From a virus, in the IMG/VR virus record IMGVR_UViG_3300034018_002789, positions 1 through 61,436 of that record: a stretch of 61,436 nucleotides of DNA; one strand, written 5' to 3'. The translations under genes and the position numbers were made by a program. The notes beneath the pieces are model-generated. The model saw only the letters and a list, made by a program, of their open reading frames with translations, had not been told where the DNA came from and searched no databases. Of the stretch, positions 8,152-16,337 are shown one piece after another; the first letter of the stretch is position 1; each line of letters begins with the position of its first letter.

Positions 8152-8363
8152 ATTTTTGGCAAGTTAAATAAGTCTTTTCTAAATTTTTTATAGTCAATTT
8201 TTCTTTTTTTAGGTATAGGAATTTCAGAGTTTTTAATATTTCCTGGGATAGGACCATTATATGAAGAAACAATTATATCAGGTCTTTGTAATGGTGGTTC
8301 TATCCCTCCTGTGCTTCCATAAGCAGATTCTTTTATTTTAATGTATTCTTTAAAAGTTTTCAT
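8148..8363 (-). CDS. Small protein with capsid-targeting-like N-terminus, 71 aa
   Basis: No family recognised. The N-terminus MKTFKEYIKIKESAYG closely resembles the T4 internal-protein capsid-targeting peptide (MKTYQEFIAEA type), with an I-K-E triplet at residues 10-12 like the T4 prohead-protease cleavage rule I/L-x-E. The remainder is Pro/Lys-rich (IPIPKKRKIDYKKFRK) and basic, which would suit DNA association inside the head. There is no Shine-Dalgarno; the upstream sequence CTAAATA lies 6 nt before the ATG, resembling the late box seen before other genes here. Capsid targeting is inference. Confidence 0.6.
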   Translation of the reverse strand: MKTFKEYIKIKESAYGSTGGIEPPLQRPDIIVSSYNGPIPGNIKNSEIPIPKKRKIDYKKFRKDLFNLPKI

Positions 8364-8382
8364 ATATATTATTTAGGTGCGT

Positions 8383-8910
8383 ATGTTAAAAAAGTGGCCC
8401 GGAATACTAATACTTGATGAAATTAAACAAATAAGAAATAATCAAGTTATATTTGAAAAAAATAATATTCACAATGTATTGCATGTACAAGGTGAAGAAC
8501 AAATATTAAATGCATTATTTGTTGGCGGGTCTATTTCAAATAATTATATTCCATCATTTTATTATTTAGGATTAGATAATAGATCAACAGTTTCTGAAAC
8601 AGATACTTACGCATCTATTTCTGGAGAGCCAGCAACTTCTACAGGATATGCTAGACAAGGAATTAGCTCTACAAGTGGGTTTAGCATAGTAACATCTGGG
8701 TCTACAGTCAAAGCAAAAAGTAATTTAATTGCTTTTTCTGCTACAACAACTTCATGGGGACCTGTTAAGAATTTATTTTTGACAAACGTTGTAAGTGGCA
8801 GTCCAGTATCAGCTCGTTTGTATTCTACTATTGAAATAGGATCATCAATAACAGTTTCGGTTGGGGATCAAATAAGTTTGATTTTTAGCATGTCTTTAAA
8901 AAATTGCTAG
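8383..8910 (+). CDS. Virion/tail-type hypothetical protein, 175 aa
   Basis: No named family. The Ser/Thr/Gly-rich beta-strand composition and the C-terminal run SSITVSVGDQISLIFSMS are typical of tailed-phage virion decoration or tail proteins. The ATG at 8383 (MLKKWPGILIL) with AGG 6 nt upstream is preferred to the GTG two codons earlier. It stands alone on the plus strand between two minus genes, and its stop overlaps the next gene by 4 bases. Confidence 0.55.
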   Translation: MLKKWPGILILDEIKQIRNNQVIFEKNNIHNVLHVQGEEQILNALFVGGSISNNYIPSFYYLGLDNRSTVSETDTYASISGEPATSTGYARQGISSTSGFSIVTSGSTVKAKSNLIAFSATTTSWGPVKNLFLTNVVSGSPVSARLYSTIEIGSSITVSVGDQISLIFSMSLKNC

Positions 8911-9398
8911 AGATTTACAAAAGTTATGCTTTTGTCAAAAAAAGAATAATCTTTTATTTCAATATTGTGTATAAAAACAAAATTTCTTTTCTTTAATTTA
9001 TAAGCTTTTTTGAAATTTATGGTCAATCTTTTCCTGCCGCCATCTTCTTCATTTAACAAATCTTCAATGTAGTCATTTTGAAAATTTTCATCATTTTCAT
9101 CAAAATCTTCATTTGTTATAAGATTTGGAAAAGGTATATGTACTTTATAAAATGAAGGCAAAACTTCTATTGGTTCTTTTTTTCTATTGCTGTCTATTCT
9201 ATATTCAAGAAATATTTCTTTTGTAAATATCTCTTGATTTTTATCTCCATTTTTTGCAAATTGTTCTATTTGATTTAATTTGCCTAAAGTTCTTACTTCT
9301 TCACCTTCATAAATAGCGTATCTTTGATCTTCATCTACAAATATCTGATGATCAACAAAAATTGGAATATAATATAATTTTTGCTTTTCAATATGCAT
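8907..9398 (-). CDS. Hypothetical protein, 163 aa
   Basis: No family recognised. It is rich in Lys, Glu, Phe and Ile, with an acidic stretch (NEDFDENDENFQND) in the middle. The internal ATG at 9398 (MHIEKQKLYYIP) is chosen; it overlaps the nuclease stop by about 11 bases, indicating a coupled pair with the upstream Cas4/RecB-like gene. Whether it works with the nuclease is unknown. Confidence 0.55.
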   Translation of the reverse strand: MHIEKQKLYYIPIFVDHQIFVDEDQRYAIYEGEEVRTLGKLNQIEQFAKNGDKNQEIFTKEIFLEYRIDSNRKKEPIEVLPSFYKVHIPFPNLITNEDFDENDENFQNDYIEDLLNEEDGGRKRLTINFKKAYKLKKRNFVFIHNIEIKDYSFFDKSITFVNL

Positions 9399-10173
9399 CG
9401 TCGTTATTCCTGTAAAAATGACATTTGTTATTAAAGTCACATCTTCTACAATGGTACCCTACTTTTCCTGTTACAATCTTATCATCATGGCTTTCTATTT
9501 TCATATATGTTTTTTTAAGTAATTCTTTTGTTTGCAAAAGATATGACTCTTCAAAATTTGTACTAACAGCCTTCCTTCCTTCCATGTAAAATAAAACTGC
9601 ATGAATATTTTTTGGTGATATTTTATATTTATCATAGACATGATATGCGTATGTGCTTAATTGCAAATCTGTTTTTATTGTTTTTTTATTTTTTCTCCAA
9701 GCATTATTTTTTGATGTTTTATAATCAATAATTAAAGCAAAGTCATCTTTAATGATTAGCCTATCAATAAATCCTAATATCATTTTTTGATTTGGCTCAT
9801 CTAAATCAAAAAGCATTTTGTATTCTAGTTCTCCTGCAAAACCAAATTTCTTAGCTATCTCGGCAGAAAATAATTTGACACCTACAAGGTGGTCCCAATA
9901 TTTATTCTTATACTCTGGTGTCAAAAGGTACAGCTTTTCACGGTCAGGAAATTCCAATTCCCCAGACAACAATTTTTTGCCTATTTCCAATATGTCTTGC
10001 TCGCCTTTATTTTGTATATAAATTTCTGCGGCACGATGAACTAATTTACCGTAAACAAAATAAACTTGTTCAGGTTGGTCTGGAATTACTTTCAGATGGT
10101 ATTTAAACTTGTACTGTTGGTGGCAAAGGTCGTAACATTGCCCACGGCTCACACTAAGATGTTCGATTAGCAT
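9388..10173 (-). CDS. PD-(D/E)XK nuclease, Cas4/RecB-like
   Basis: The RecB-family nuclease signature is complete: GKLVHRAAEIY with His46, GFIDRLI with Asp137, LIIDYKTSK with Asp150 and Lys152, and QLSTYAY with Gln171 and Tyr175. An N-terminal Cys (13 or 17, in GQCYDLC) plus a C-terminal CRRCDFNNKC triplet fits the 1+3 Cys arrangement that holds a 4Fe-4S cluster in Cas4 and AddB proteins. No CRISPR or cas gene is nearby; phage Cas4-like nucleases usually act in replication or recombination. The ATG at 10173 is chosen so that it does not run into the divergent primase gene; the 37-nt gap probably holds both promoters. Confidence 0.8.
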   Translation of the reverse strand: MLIEHLSVSRGQCYDLCHQQYKFKYHLKVIPDQPEQVYFVYGKLVHRAAEIYIQNKGEQDILEIGKKLLSGELEFPDREKLYLLTPEYKNKYWDHLVGVKLFSAEIAKKFGFAGELEYKMLFDLDEPNQKMILGFIDRLIIKDDFALIIDYKTSKNNAWRKNKKTIKTDLQLSTYAYHVYDKYKISPKNIHAVLFYMEGRKAVSTNFEESYLLQTKELLKKTYMKIESHDDKIVTGKVGYHCRRCDFNNKCHFYRNNDDAY

Positions 10174-10210
10174 ACAATGAATTATAGGGCTTTGGAGAGG
10201 ACTTATCCAA

Positions 10211-11227
10211 ATGGCAATAGATTTTGACGCATTCAAAAACTGGGCGGAAAATAAGTTTGGAATTAAAAATGTAATTGTAAAAGGAAACGAAGTAAGAATA
10301 AATTCAATATTTGCAGAAGCAGATGAAAAGCATCATTTGTGGTGCAATCCTTCTGGGGGGAAAAATCAAAGAACTTTTGGTGTTTATCATTGTTTTAAAT
10401 CAGATCGAAAAGGAAGTCTTGTATCTCTGGTAATGGATGTAGAAAAGTGTTCAAAGCCTATAGCAATGCAGTTGCTTGGCATTACCAAGTATAAAGGAAG
10501 ACCAATAGAGGAAATGGATTCTGATGATTCAACAGAAGAAGAAGAAAAAGATTTTGATTTAACATTTAAAACAGTTTCTCTTCCACCGTTTACTTTCCCG
10601 GTGAAAAAAGCACCATTAACATGGTATCAAAAAGCAACAAACTATTTAGCTGAAAGAGGATTTTCTAATGATAAATTTCATGTATGCACAAGTGGCAAAT
10701 ATATAAACAGAATTATAATACCATATCATTATAAAAACGGAGAATTGATTTATTTCAATGCAAGATCTATGGGAAATGAAGAGCCCAAATATAGAGGCCC
10801 AGAGAAAGAATGTGGGGTTGGCAAAGAAGATGTTTTGTTTTTTACTAATTTCCCAGAAAAAGAAGAAAAAATTTATTTGTGCGAAGGCGAATTTGATGCG
10901 CTTTCATTAAATATTGCAGGATTCAATGCGGTTGCATGTGGTGGTAAAAATTTAGGAGAAAAGCAAGCACTAATGCTTGCCTACTACAAAGTTTGTTTGG
11001 CATTAGATAGAGATGAAGCTGGTCAAAGCGCTATTAAAAAAATGGTAAACATGCTTTTTTCATGTGGTTATACAGACCCAGAAAGTCGCATTTCAATAGT
11101 TTTGCCGCCACAAGATTTCAAAGATTGGAATGCTCTTTACAAACAACATGGATTAAGAATTGTAAAAGAATTTGTTAATTCGAAAGAAAAACCTTTTATT
11201 TTAGGAGAAGAATATGTTATCAACTAA
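10211..11227 (+). CDS. DnaG-type DNA primase (Toprim)
   Basis: The protein makes RNA primers for replication. The Toprim core is clear: YLCEGEFDALSL with the catalytic Glu at about 225-227, and LALDRDEAGQ with the D-x-D metal pair Asp266/Asp268. An N-terminal segment HHLWCNPSGGKNQRTFGVYHCF (residues 41-62) resembles a reduced zinc-ribbon with only two Cys plus His, so zinc binding may be altered. An acidic low-complexity spacer (DSDDSTEEEEKD, near 103-114) separates the two parts. At 338 aa it is short and lacks a helicase domain; a separate helicase is presumably elsewhere. It is divergent from the Cas4-like nuclease and overlaps the next gene by 14 nt. Confidence 0.85.
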   Translation: MAIDFDAFKNWAENKFGIKNVIVKGNEVRINSIFAEADEKHHLWCNPSGGKNQRTFGVYHCFKSDRKGSLVSLVMDVEKCSKPIAMQLLGITKYKGRPIEEMDSDDSTEEEEKDFDLTFKTVSLPPFTFPVKKAPLTWYQKATNYLAERGFSNDKFHVCTSGKYINRIIIPYHYKNGELIYFNARSMGNEEPKYRGPEKECGVGKEDVLFFTNFPEKEEKIYLCEGEFDALSLNIAGFNAVACGGKNLGEKQALMLAYYKVCLALDRDEAGQSAIKKMVNMLFSCGYTDPESRISIVLPPQDFKDWNALYKQHGLRIVKEFVNSKEKPFILGEEYVIN

Positions 11228-11468
11228 TACGAAAAGAAATTTAAAGTATTTTGAAAATAAAATTGTAACTTTTTTTACAAATCGTATTAATAGAGACTTT
11301 GATGAAGAAACTATAATAAATTATTTTGTTGGCAAAATATTAAAAATAGATGATGATGGAATATGGTATGAGCATGTGGCAAACAAGTGCCAGAATTTTA
11401 TATTTTACAATGCAATAATAAGCATTGCAGAGGAGATGGTTAAAGAAGAATCAAATTCTGGAATTTGA
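11214..11468 (+). CDS. Hypothetical protein after primase, 84 aa
   Basis: No family recognised. It is a small mixed-charge, helical-looking protein whose start lies inside the primase 3' end (14-nt overlap) with AGGAG just upstream, so it is translationally coupled to primase. A replication accessory role would fit the position but is not shown by sequence. Confidence 0.55.
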   Translation: MLSTNTKRNLKYFENKIVTFFTNRINRDFDEETIINYFVGKILKIDDDGIWYEHVANKCQNFIFYNAIISIAEEMVKEESNSGI

Positions 11469-11630
11469 TCTTAGTTTTTCCAAACACTCGATGATTCTTT
11501 CATATAAAGTAGAATCAGAATCGAATTTAACTTTTTTGTTAAATTCTTCTAAACTAGTTAAAGATTTTTTTTGCGGTTTGTAAACAATGCTATCAAGAGC
11601 ATCTAAATCTTCTAAAATATTATTTTCCAT
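11451..11630 (-). CDS. Small hypothetical protein, 59 aa
   Basis: An ATG at 11630 opens a 59-codon minus-strand frame beginning MENNILEDLDALDSIVYK and ending EKLRSNSRI. It is acidic in the first half and basic later, probably helical. It fills a gap otherwise empty of genes, lies in line with the minus-strand genes after it, and ends convergently, overlapping the previous plus gene by 18 nt. No homology is recognised. Confidence 0.45.
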   Translation of the reverse strand: MENNILEDLDALDSIVYKPQKKSLTSLEEFNKKVKFDSDSTLYERIIECLEKLRSNSRI

Positions 11631-11644
11631 ATTATTATTTATAA

Positions 11645-12088
11645 TTAAATAATTTTTTTCAAAGACATAAGTTTACTATCAAAATCGTGAAAAGCCGAAG
11701 CTGTATATTGAAGGTTCATATCATCAAATTGATTTTCTTCTTCTGGAGTATGAATATCAAAGTAAAAAGATCTGCCTTTCTTGCCAAGAAGTTTAAATTT
11801 ATGCATAAGCAAAAAAGCTGCTGCGCCCAAGTCGGTAATAAATTTATTAGAATCTATAGGAAATGGATATTCTTCTAACTTTTTTAATCCCATTAAGCAG
11901 TGATCAAAGTAATGAAACTCACTAAACAGATATGATGTTTTTAAATCTTCAAATTCTTTTAATTTTTCTTTTGCTATTTTAAATATAAAAGTTTTATCTT
12001 TTCTTCCAGCTAATTGATAATGATTCATCAACACATATGCTGCTATTCCCAGATCTTGTACAGGCTTTGAAACTATTTCTTTTGACAT
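11645..12088 (-). CDS. Tandem-duplicated DUF5659-like protein, 147 aa
   Basis: The protein consists of two copies of one roughly 60-residue unit. Copy one has VQDLGIAAYVLMNHYQLAG then FHYFDHCLMGLKKL; copy two has ITDLGAAAFLLMHKFKLLG then FHDFDSKLMSLKKI. The unit resembles the small DUF5659 type found in phages (a helix DLxxAAxLL, then G-K/R-x-F-x-F). Its function is unknown. The duplication within a single polypeptide suggests an obligate dimer fold. RBS AAAGG; it is followed by the small 59-aa gene. Confidence 0.6.
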   Translation of the reverse strand: MSKEIVSKPVQDLGIAAYVLMNHYQLAGRKDKTFIFKIAKEKLKEFEDLKTSYLFSEFHYFDHCLMGLKKLEEYPFPIDSNKFITDLGAAAFLLMHKFKLLGKKGRSFYFDIHTPEEENQFDDMNLQYTASAFHDFDSKLMSLKKII

Positions 12089-12110
12089 TTTTGAACCTTT
12101 TTAATATAAA

Positions 12111-13115
12111 TTAATTCGCTGCTTCGGCTGCTATCAAACAGCCTCTTGCAACAGAATATAATGGATCGCTTGGCCTAATAACCTTTCCAACAGGTATTGT
12201 TAATTCTGCCTGTTTTATTGTTTCTGCAAATAATTCATCAAATCCTTTTGCACTTGCTGTGCCTCCAGCAACAATAAAATCTACAGGGACATCAGATTTT
12301 ACAGCTTTTGAAGATGAACTAAGGCCTTGCTTAATACCATTAACCGTCTTTTCTATCATTAATCTGTATTGAGTGATAATAGCTCTTTCTACAAGATTTG
12401 CTGGCTGATTTCTAAGGTCAACTTTTGTTTTTTCTTTATTAATAAAAGTTATGCTTTCGCCAGTTGCTTTGGCTGCCTGCTTATCAATCCAGTCGCCGCT
12501 ATTTACAATTGCAAACTGAAATATTGGATTGCCATACATCGCATAACAAACATTTACCATGCCTGCGCCACAGGAAATTCCAACTCCCGTAAAAGCATTT
12601 TTAGCTAATTCTGCATATACCAAAGCCAAAGCTTCATTTATAGGCTTGGCATCTACTTTCCACCCTTCATCTGATTCATAGCTTTTAAAAATGGCTTCCA
12701 AAACTTTTGTATGGTAGTCTGCATCTGTTTCTTGATTAATTGCATTTGCAGGAACACAGTAATATAGTTTTTCGCCATCTTTTGAAATTGGGTCAACAAG
12801 ACTATGTGCCATAATTGACATGATTTGAAAAGCATCTTTTTCTTTTGGGTTTACACAACCATCTTTCATAGGTCTTTTTAATTCAAGAGTTGGAAGAGTG
12901 TATGCCATGTTTACAGCAGACTCGCCCAAAGCATAAGCAACCTTTTCTCTTTCAATAAGAGGAACTCCAGCTTGCTTCATCATGTTAAAAACAAACCTGT
13001 TTTCAAGTGGCAAATCTAAAAAAGCATTAATCTCTCTTTTAAAAGCAATATTACCATCAATATTTCTCTTTGAAGAAACCAAATTGTAAGTTCCGAAATC
13101 AAAGCCGATTGACAT
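12111..13115 (-). CDS. Actin-like ATPase (ParM/MreB/Hsp70 fold)
   Basis: The actin-fold nucleotide-binding signatures appear in order: phosphate-1 GFDFGTYNLV at residues 4-13, phosphate-2 GVGISCGAGMVNVCYA near the middle, and adenosine motif FIVAGGTASAKGFDEL near the C-terminus. The length of 334 aa suits a filament-forming bacterial actin (ParM or crenactin-like) rather than Hsp70. In other large phages actin- or tubulin-like filaments position DNA or virions, or segregate plasmid-like prophages; the role here is not determined. RBS AGGAG precedes the ATG. The following gene is the DUF5659-like protein. Confidence 0.8.
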   Translation of the reverse strand: MSIGFDFGTYNLVSSKRNIDGNIAFKREINAFLDLPLENRFVFNMMKQAGVPLIEREKVAYALGESAVNMAYTLPTLELKRPMKDGCVNPKEKDAFQIMSIMAHSLVDPISKDGEKLYYCVPANAINQETDADYHTKVLEAIFKSYESDEGWKVDAKPINEALALVYAELAKNAFTGVGISCGAGMVNVCYAMYGNPIFQFAIVNSGDWIDKQAAKATGESITFINKEKTKVDLRNQPANLVERAIITQYRLMIEKTVNGIKQGLSSSSKAVKSDVPVDFIVAGGTASAKGFDELFAETIKQAELTIPVGKVIRPSDPLYSVARGCLIAAEAAN

Positions 13116-13129
13116 TTTTATCTCCTGTA

Positions 13130-13345
13130 TTACTTTCCAAAATTTAACTTTTCAGATTTATTAAAGTCAGGTATAGCCCATTCAAAATCTTCATCTTTGC
13201 TATTTCCAGATACGCTATTATTAGTATTAGTAAAACCTACCCCATTTTGATTTAAATTAATATTTAAATCAATTTGTAGAGAAATCGTAACCTCTCCATC
13301 TTTGGTGATAATTTTAACACTGTTTGGCTTTATTAAATTAGGCAT
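13130..13345 (-). CDS. Small hypothetical protein upstream of actin-like gene, 71 aa
   Basis: No family recognised. Residues 8-30 are a beta pair (VKIITKDGEVTISLQIDLNI), followed by an Asn/Ser-rich linker and a C-terminal short acidic/aromatic peptide EDFEWAIPDFNKSEKLNF. It is 14 nt upstream of the actin-like ATPase on the same strand. In plasmid systems a small adaptor often precedes an actin, so it could be a partner, but it carries no visible DNA-binding motif. Confidence 0.5.
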   Translation of the reverse strand: MPNLIKPNSVKIITKDGEVTISLQIDLNINLNQNGVGFTNTNNSVSGNSKDEDFEWAIPDFNKSEKLNFGK

Positions 13346-13369
13346 TTTGTTACCGTGTAATTAGTATAG

Positions 13370-14290
13370 TTATATATTTAAATTTAGTAGTTTTTGCCAT
13401 GATTTTTTAATTTGCTCTGATGAAATATTTATTCTGCATGGTTTTACTACGTCGTTTGATTTTTGGCAAGAAGTATATAGATAACACGGCCCACAATCAA
13501 GATTTTCTTCTTGAACAGGAATTATAGATTTGTAATATTTACAAATTACATTTCCACTAGTATAACAAAATAATCCCATAGTAGGTTTATTATATCCGCC
13601 GCTACAGTGAAGATGTCCTGTGTCTGTTGAAATAACATAATTTGAAAATTTAGTTAAAGCCATGCTTTTTTTTAAAGAATAATTTGAAATACATGGTACT
13701 TTAATTTGTTTTAAATATTCACATTGTTTGTTATGCAAGGCTATTAGAAAAAAGTTTTTAGTTAAATCTTTTATTGTTAAGATTTGTTGATGTGTTAAAT
13801 TTTTTGCTTGTATAGCTGAATATGGACAAAATAAAACTATTTTTTTATTTTCATCCCATCCAAAATTAACAAGATCTTGTTTTATTTCTTCGAAATATTT
13901 GTTGTAAATTGGCATGTACATAAATGCATTTTTTAATTCAAATCCTATATGATTTGCCCAAATTTCTGCTCTGTTTTTTTTGTTATTTATTTTGTGTTTC
14001 CACTCATATTTTGTACAAGCTGTTGTTAAATCAAAAACATATTTGTAATTACTTTTATTATAATCTTGCAAAGATATTACTTTGCTTACAAAAGGATGTG
14101 ATGCTGCAGCATCTAAAAATGAATAAGGCAAGCACCAATCTATAGAATAATCTTTATATAAATTTTTTAAATCTTCAAATATTAATCTCATATTAAGAAC
14201 ATCGCCATATCCGCCACATCCACGATATACACAAATGGATTTGCTATTTGGATTAGTGTTTTTTATGCCTAATAATTTTAATCTTGCCAC
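13370..14290 (-). CDS. GT9-like glycosyltransferase (heptosyltransferase type)
   Basis: The C-terminal half has the GT9 nucleotide-sugar site pattern ISTDTGHLHCSGGYNKPTMGLF (D-T-G-x-x-H ... P-x-x-G-L-F, near residues 214-235). The N-terminus has a CGGYGDVLNMRLIFEDLK segment equivalent to the G-D-x-x acceptor-domain start of ADP-heptose:LPS heptosyltransferases. Several Cys (LDCGPCYLYTSCQKS) near the end could bind metal or form disulphides. It starts with GTG at 14290, directly after the terminator of the upstream gene. Possible acceptors are the host surface, phage DNA or the phage's own Thr-rich fibres; the sequence does not say which. Confidence 0.7.
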   Translation of the reverse strand: MARLKLLGIKNTNPNSKSICVYRGCGGYGDVLNMRLIFEDLKNLYKDYSIDWCLPYSFLDAAASHPFVSKVISLQDYNKSNYKYVFDLTTACTKYEWKHKINNKKNRAEIWANHIGFELKNAFMYMPIYNKYFEEIKQDLVNFGWDENKKIVLFCPYSAIQAKNLTHQQILTIKDLTKNFFLIALHNKQCEYLKQIKVPCISNYSLKKSMALTKFSNYVISTDTGHLHCSGGYNKPTMGLFCYTSGNVICKYYKSIIPVQEENLDCGPCYLYTSCQKSNDVVKPCRINISSEQIKKSWQKLLNLNI

Positions 14291-14302
14291 ATTTAATTAT
14301 AC

Positions 14303-14336
14303 GAAAAAGGGCAGAGGCTTTCGCTCCTGCCCTTTA
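14303..14336 (-). terminator. Rho-independent terminator
   Basis: On the minus strand AAAGGGCAG pairs with CTGCCCTTT (9 bp, 12-nt loop) and is followed by TTTTT. It lies 20 nt after the stop of the 191-aa virion-type gene and should end its transcript before the glycosyltransferase. Confidence 0.85.
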
Positions 14337-14355
14337 ATTTTTGTAGTTAATTTTT

Positions 14356-14931
14356 TCAACTGTTACAAGCTGATTGAACGCTTGCGATTACTTGATATGT
14401 AGTTCCTGATGCGCTTGAGAAAACTAAAGCACCAATAAGGAAATCTCCTTGATTGAATACTTGTGTATCTCCTGCAGCTAGTGGGAATGTAGCCGTAGTA
14501 GCTCCATTTATAGAAACATTCATAGAATTTGCACCAGTATTGGTTATCTGTGCAAATACAGCATATCCACCGTCAGTTAGGGTGTAATCAACAGTTGCGG
14601 TTCCGCCAGCACCAATTGTTCCTGTGCTTACTAAAGGATAAGTGTTGGGGCCATTTGCAGTCCAAGGAATACCATCGTCAGAAACAACAACAATGAAAGC
14701 TTGATCTTCAGGAAGATTTGGATAAGCAAATTTCTTCCAGTAGTTACAATCGGTGAATGTATCACCATCGCTTAATTGTCGAACTCCACCATTTGGCCCA
14801 GAAACATAAATTGTTCTTTGAATAGATGGGTCAGATGGTATATTGTAATAATTAAACTGCCTTCCAGTTGATGGGTTAACATCCATCAATCCTTGTTTTT
14901 CATTATTTACTACAACTCTAAATGTGCTCAT
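14356..14931 (-). CDS. Putative virion protein, monocistronic, 191 aa
   Basis: No named family. The first half contains NVNPSTGRQF-like and TIYVSGPNGGVRQLSDGDTF segments; the second half (residues 105-185) is a Gly/Ala/Thr-rich beta-sandwich-like domain. It has its own consensus late promoter (TATAAATA at 14987-14980), a strong RBS (AAGGAGC) and its own strong terminator, which together suggest abundant late expression, as for a head decoration or fibre protein. Function is inferred from expression signals and composition only. Confidence 0.65.
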   Translation of the reverse strand: MSTFRVVVNNEKQGLMDVNPSTGRQFNYYNIPSDPSIQRTIYVSGPNGGVRQLSDGDTFTDCNYWKKFAYPNLPEDQAFIVVVSDDGIPWTANGPNTYPLVSTGTIGAGGTATVDYTLTDGGYAVFAQITNTGANSMNVSINGATTATFPLAAGDTQVFNQGDFLIGALVFSSASGTTYQVIASVQSACNS

Positions 14932-14979
14932 GTTTTGCTCCTTATTGAAGGCTATACCATATATATTTATTAGCTTAAT

Positions 14980-14987
14980 TATTTATA
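14980..14987 (-). promoter_or_regulatory. T4-type late promoter TATAAATA
   Basis: The minus strand carries an exact TATAAATA, the T4 late promoter core, about 49 nt before the ATG of the 191-aa virion-type gene. This leaves a normal leader with a strong RBS. It is the best-supported late promoter in the window. Confidence 0.6.
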
Positions 14988-15030
14988 AACAGACGTTTGG
15001 TTTTATTTTGTTCTTTTGTTAATTTTATTC

Positions 15031-15038
15031 CATAAATA
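15031..15038 (+). promoter_or_regulatory. Late-type box CATAAATA
   Basis: CATAAATA lies 4 nt before the ATG at 15043, which has no Shine-Dalgarno sequence. If used like the T4 late promoter, transcription would begin at or next to the start codon. Confidence 0.4.
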
Positions 15039-15042
15039 CAAT

Positions 15043-15180
15043 ATGGAAAAAATAAACGAAGAACAAATAACAAAAGAATCTCTAGAAGCATTTTCAATAT
15101 TATCTAGTTCTCTTGGAGAAGACTGCATACATAAAGAAATATTATTAGAAGAACTAATAAAACTATTACTTGGGAGATGA
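15043..15180 (+). CDS. Small acidic helical protein, 45 aa
   Basis: A 45-codon frame from the ATG at 15043 begins MEKINEEQITKESLEAF and ends with a Leu-rich helix (KEILLEELIKLLLGR). It lies 1 nt before the start of the next gene, whose RBS it contains, and is preceded by a CATAAATA box. Two adjacent coding frames with this arrangement and AT-rich phage codon use support it as real. Function unknown. Confidence 0.5.
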   Translation: MEKINEEQITKESLEAFSILSSSLGEDCIHKEILLEELIKLLLGR

Positions 15181-15181
15181 A

Positions 15182-15532
15182 ATGCAATATTTATGTTTAG
15201 GCAACAGAGATAAAAAACAAATAGAAGTAATAGGAATTTCTGAATGTGAAGAATCGAAATCAAATTACAAAAGAAATATTCCATTGATTTCACTAAATCT
15301 TACGGAATATGAATTTTATAAAATAAAATTAATTAGTGAAAAAGATATTATGAATAAAGAGCTACTTGTTATTCAAGCAGAATCTTTTTTAGATGCTAGA
15401 AAAATTATGTTTGAAAATAATTACAAAAATATTCCCTCCCATTCTTCTACGACAGCAATAAAAATAAACAACAAATTTGTCCATTTAGAAAACCAAGAAA
15501 AAAATAGCATGATCCAACAAAAAAATTCTTGA
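15182..15532 (+). CDS. Hypothetical protein, 116 aa
   Basis: No family recognised. It is mixed alpha/beta with a Lys/Asn/Ser-rich composition and no membrane segment. The ATG at 15182 follows GGGAG by about 7 nt and is preferred to the upstream TTG. It forms a two-gene unit with the 45-aa ORF. Confidence 0.55.
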   Translation: MQYLCLGNRDKKQIEVIGISECEESKSNYKRNIPLISLNLTEYEFYKIKLISEKDIMNKELLVIQAESFLDARKIMFENNYKNIPSHSSTTAIKINNKFVHLENQEKNSMIQQKNS

Positions 15533-15587
15533 TTCAAAAAAATTCTAGTATACATTGAGAAAGGAAATCTAACCAAGGAGGCTTGCC

Positions 15588-16289
15588 ATGTCTTTTGTGA
15601 CTCGTATTTGGGTTTATGCGGCTTGTTTAGCCACTATTTTTATCACTTCTGCAGCAATGAACATCTTTTTTTATAGAGAAGTTCAAAACCTCAAAATGCT
15701 TAAGGATGTTTCTTCTGAAAGATCTAGAATTAACGATGATGAATTCAGGGATATATTCTTTTCTTACATAAAACAACAATCTGAAAATAATTTGGAATTG
15801 GCAAGAGGACAAGGTAGACAAGAAGCCTTGACAACAATCGCAGCAAATCTTCCCGTACAGGAATCTGATACTTCTGCAATTTTCCACGCCGGATATCAAT
15901 CTGGATACAGCACAAGCCTTCAATTAATTGATAGTATATTAGAAAACGTTGGCGATAAGATTGGAGAAAAATTTAAAGCTAGTGTGACAAATAATGATGT
16001 TAATCTTTCCGATTATTGGAAACAACAAACAAAATTTATCAAAGCTTCAATTGAAGCTCAAAAGAATGTCACCCCAACAAAAACTAGTGCAAGCAATGGA
16101 ACTTGGGGAAACAATTTGATAAACAAGGTGCGAATACAAGAAATCAATGATGCTATTGAAGAAGCAAGAACACAAGGCGAAATAGATGGATATCACAAGG
16201 CTACAGAAGATGGAGTCTGCCAATATAAAGAATCCACAAAAACAGCAATTAAAAAAGATATAAAAGAAGTTACAAATAATAAAAAATAA
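15588..16289 (+). CDS. Membrane-anchored coiled-coil protein, 233 aa
   Basis: An N-terminal transmembrane helix (IWVYAACLATIFITSAAMNIFF, residues 7-28) is followed by a long polar helical region rich in Gln, Glu and Lys (residues 35-110), a variable linker and a charged C-terminus with one Cys. The topology suggests a single-span inner-membrane protein with the bulk on one side. The RBS AAGGAGG is strong and a terminator directly follows, so it is probably a single-gene transcript. A role in lysis control, superinfection exclusion or virion assembly at the membrane is possible; none is shown. Confidence 0.6.
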   Translation: MSFVTRIWVYAACLATIFITSAAMNIFFYREVQNLKMLKDVSSERSRINDDEFRDIFFSYIKQQSENNLELARGQGRQEALTTIAANLPVQESDTSAIFHAGYQSGYSTSLQLIDSILENVGDKIGEKFKASVTNNDVNLSDYWKQQTKFIKASIEAQKNVTPTKTSASNGTWGNNLINKVRIQEINDAIEEARTQGEIDGYHKATEDGVCQYKESTKTAIKKDIKEVTNNKK

Positions 16290-16307
16290 TATTTAATTAA
16301 ATTGTAA

Positions 16308-16337
16308 AGAGGCGGGTTGGTCCCGCCTCTTTTTTTT
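16308..16337 (+). terminator. Rho-independent terminator
   Basis: AGAGGCGGG pairs with CCCGCCTCT (9 bp, loop TTGGT) followed by eight T on the plus strand. It terminates the membrane protein gene, and since the neighbour is convergent it may work partly in both directions. Confidence 0.9.

Noticed and set aside
9388-10173. CRISPR adaptation Cas4
   Set aside because: The fold and Cys pattern match Cas4, but there are no cas1/cas2 genes or repeats in the window; phage RecB-like nuclease is more likely.
15003-15293. 96-aa minus-strand reading frame
   Set aside because: It overlaps two coherent plus-strand genes (15043-15180 and 15182-15532), which have better start signals.
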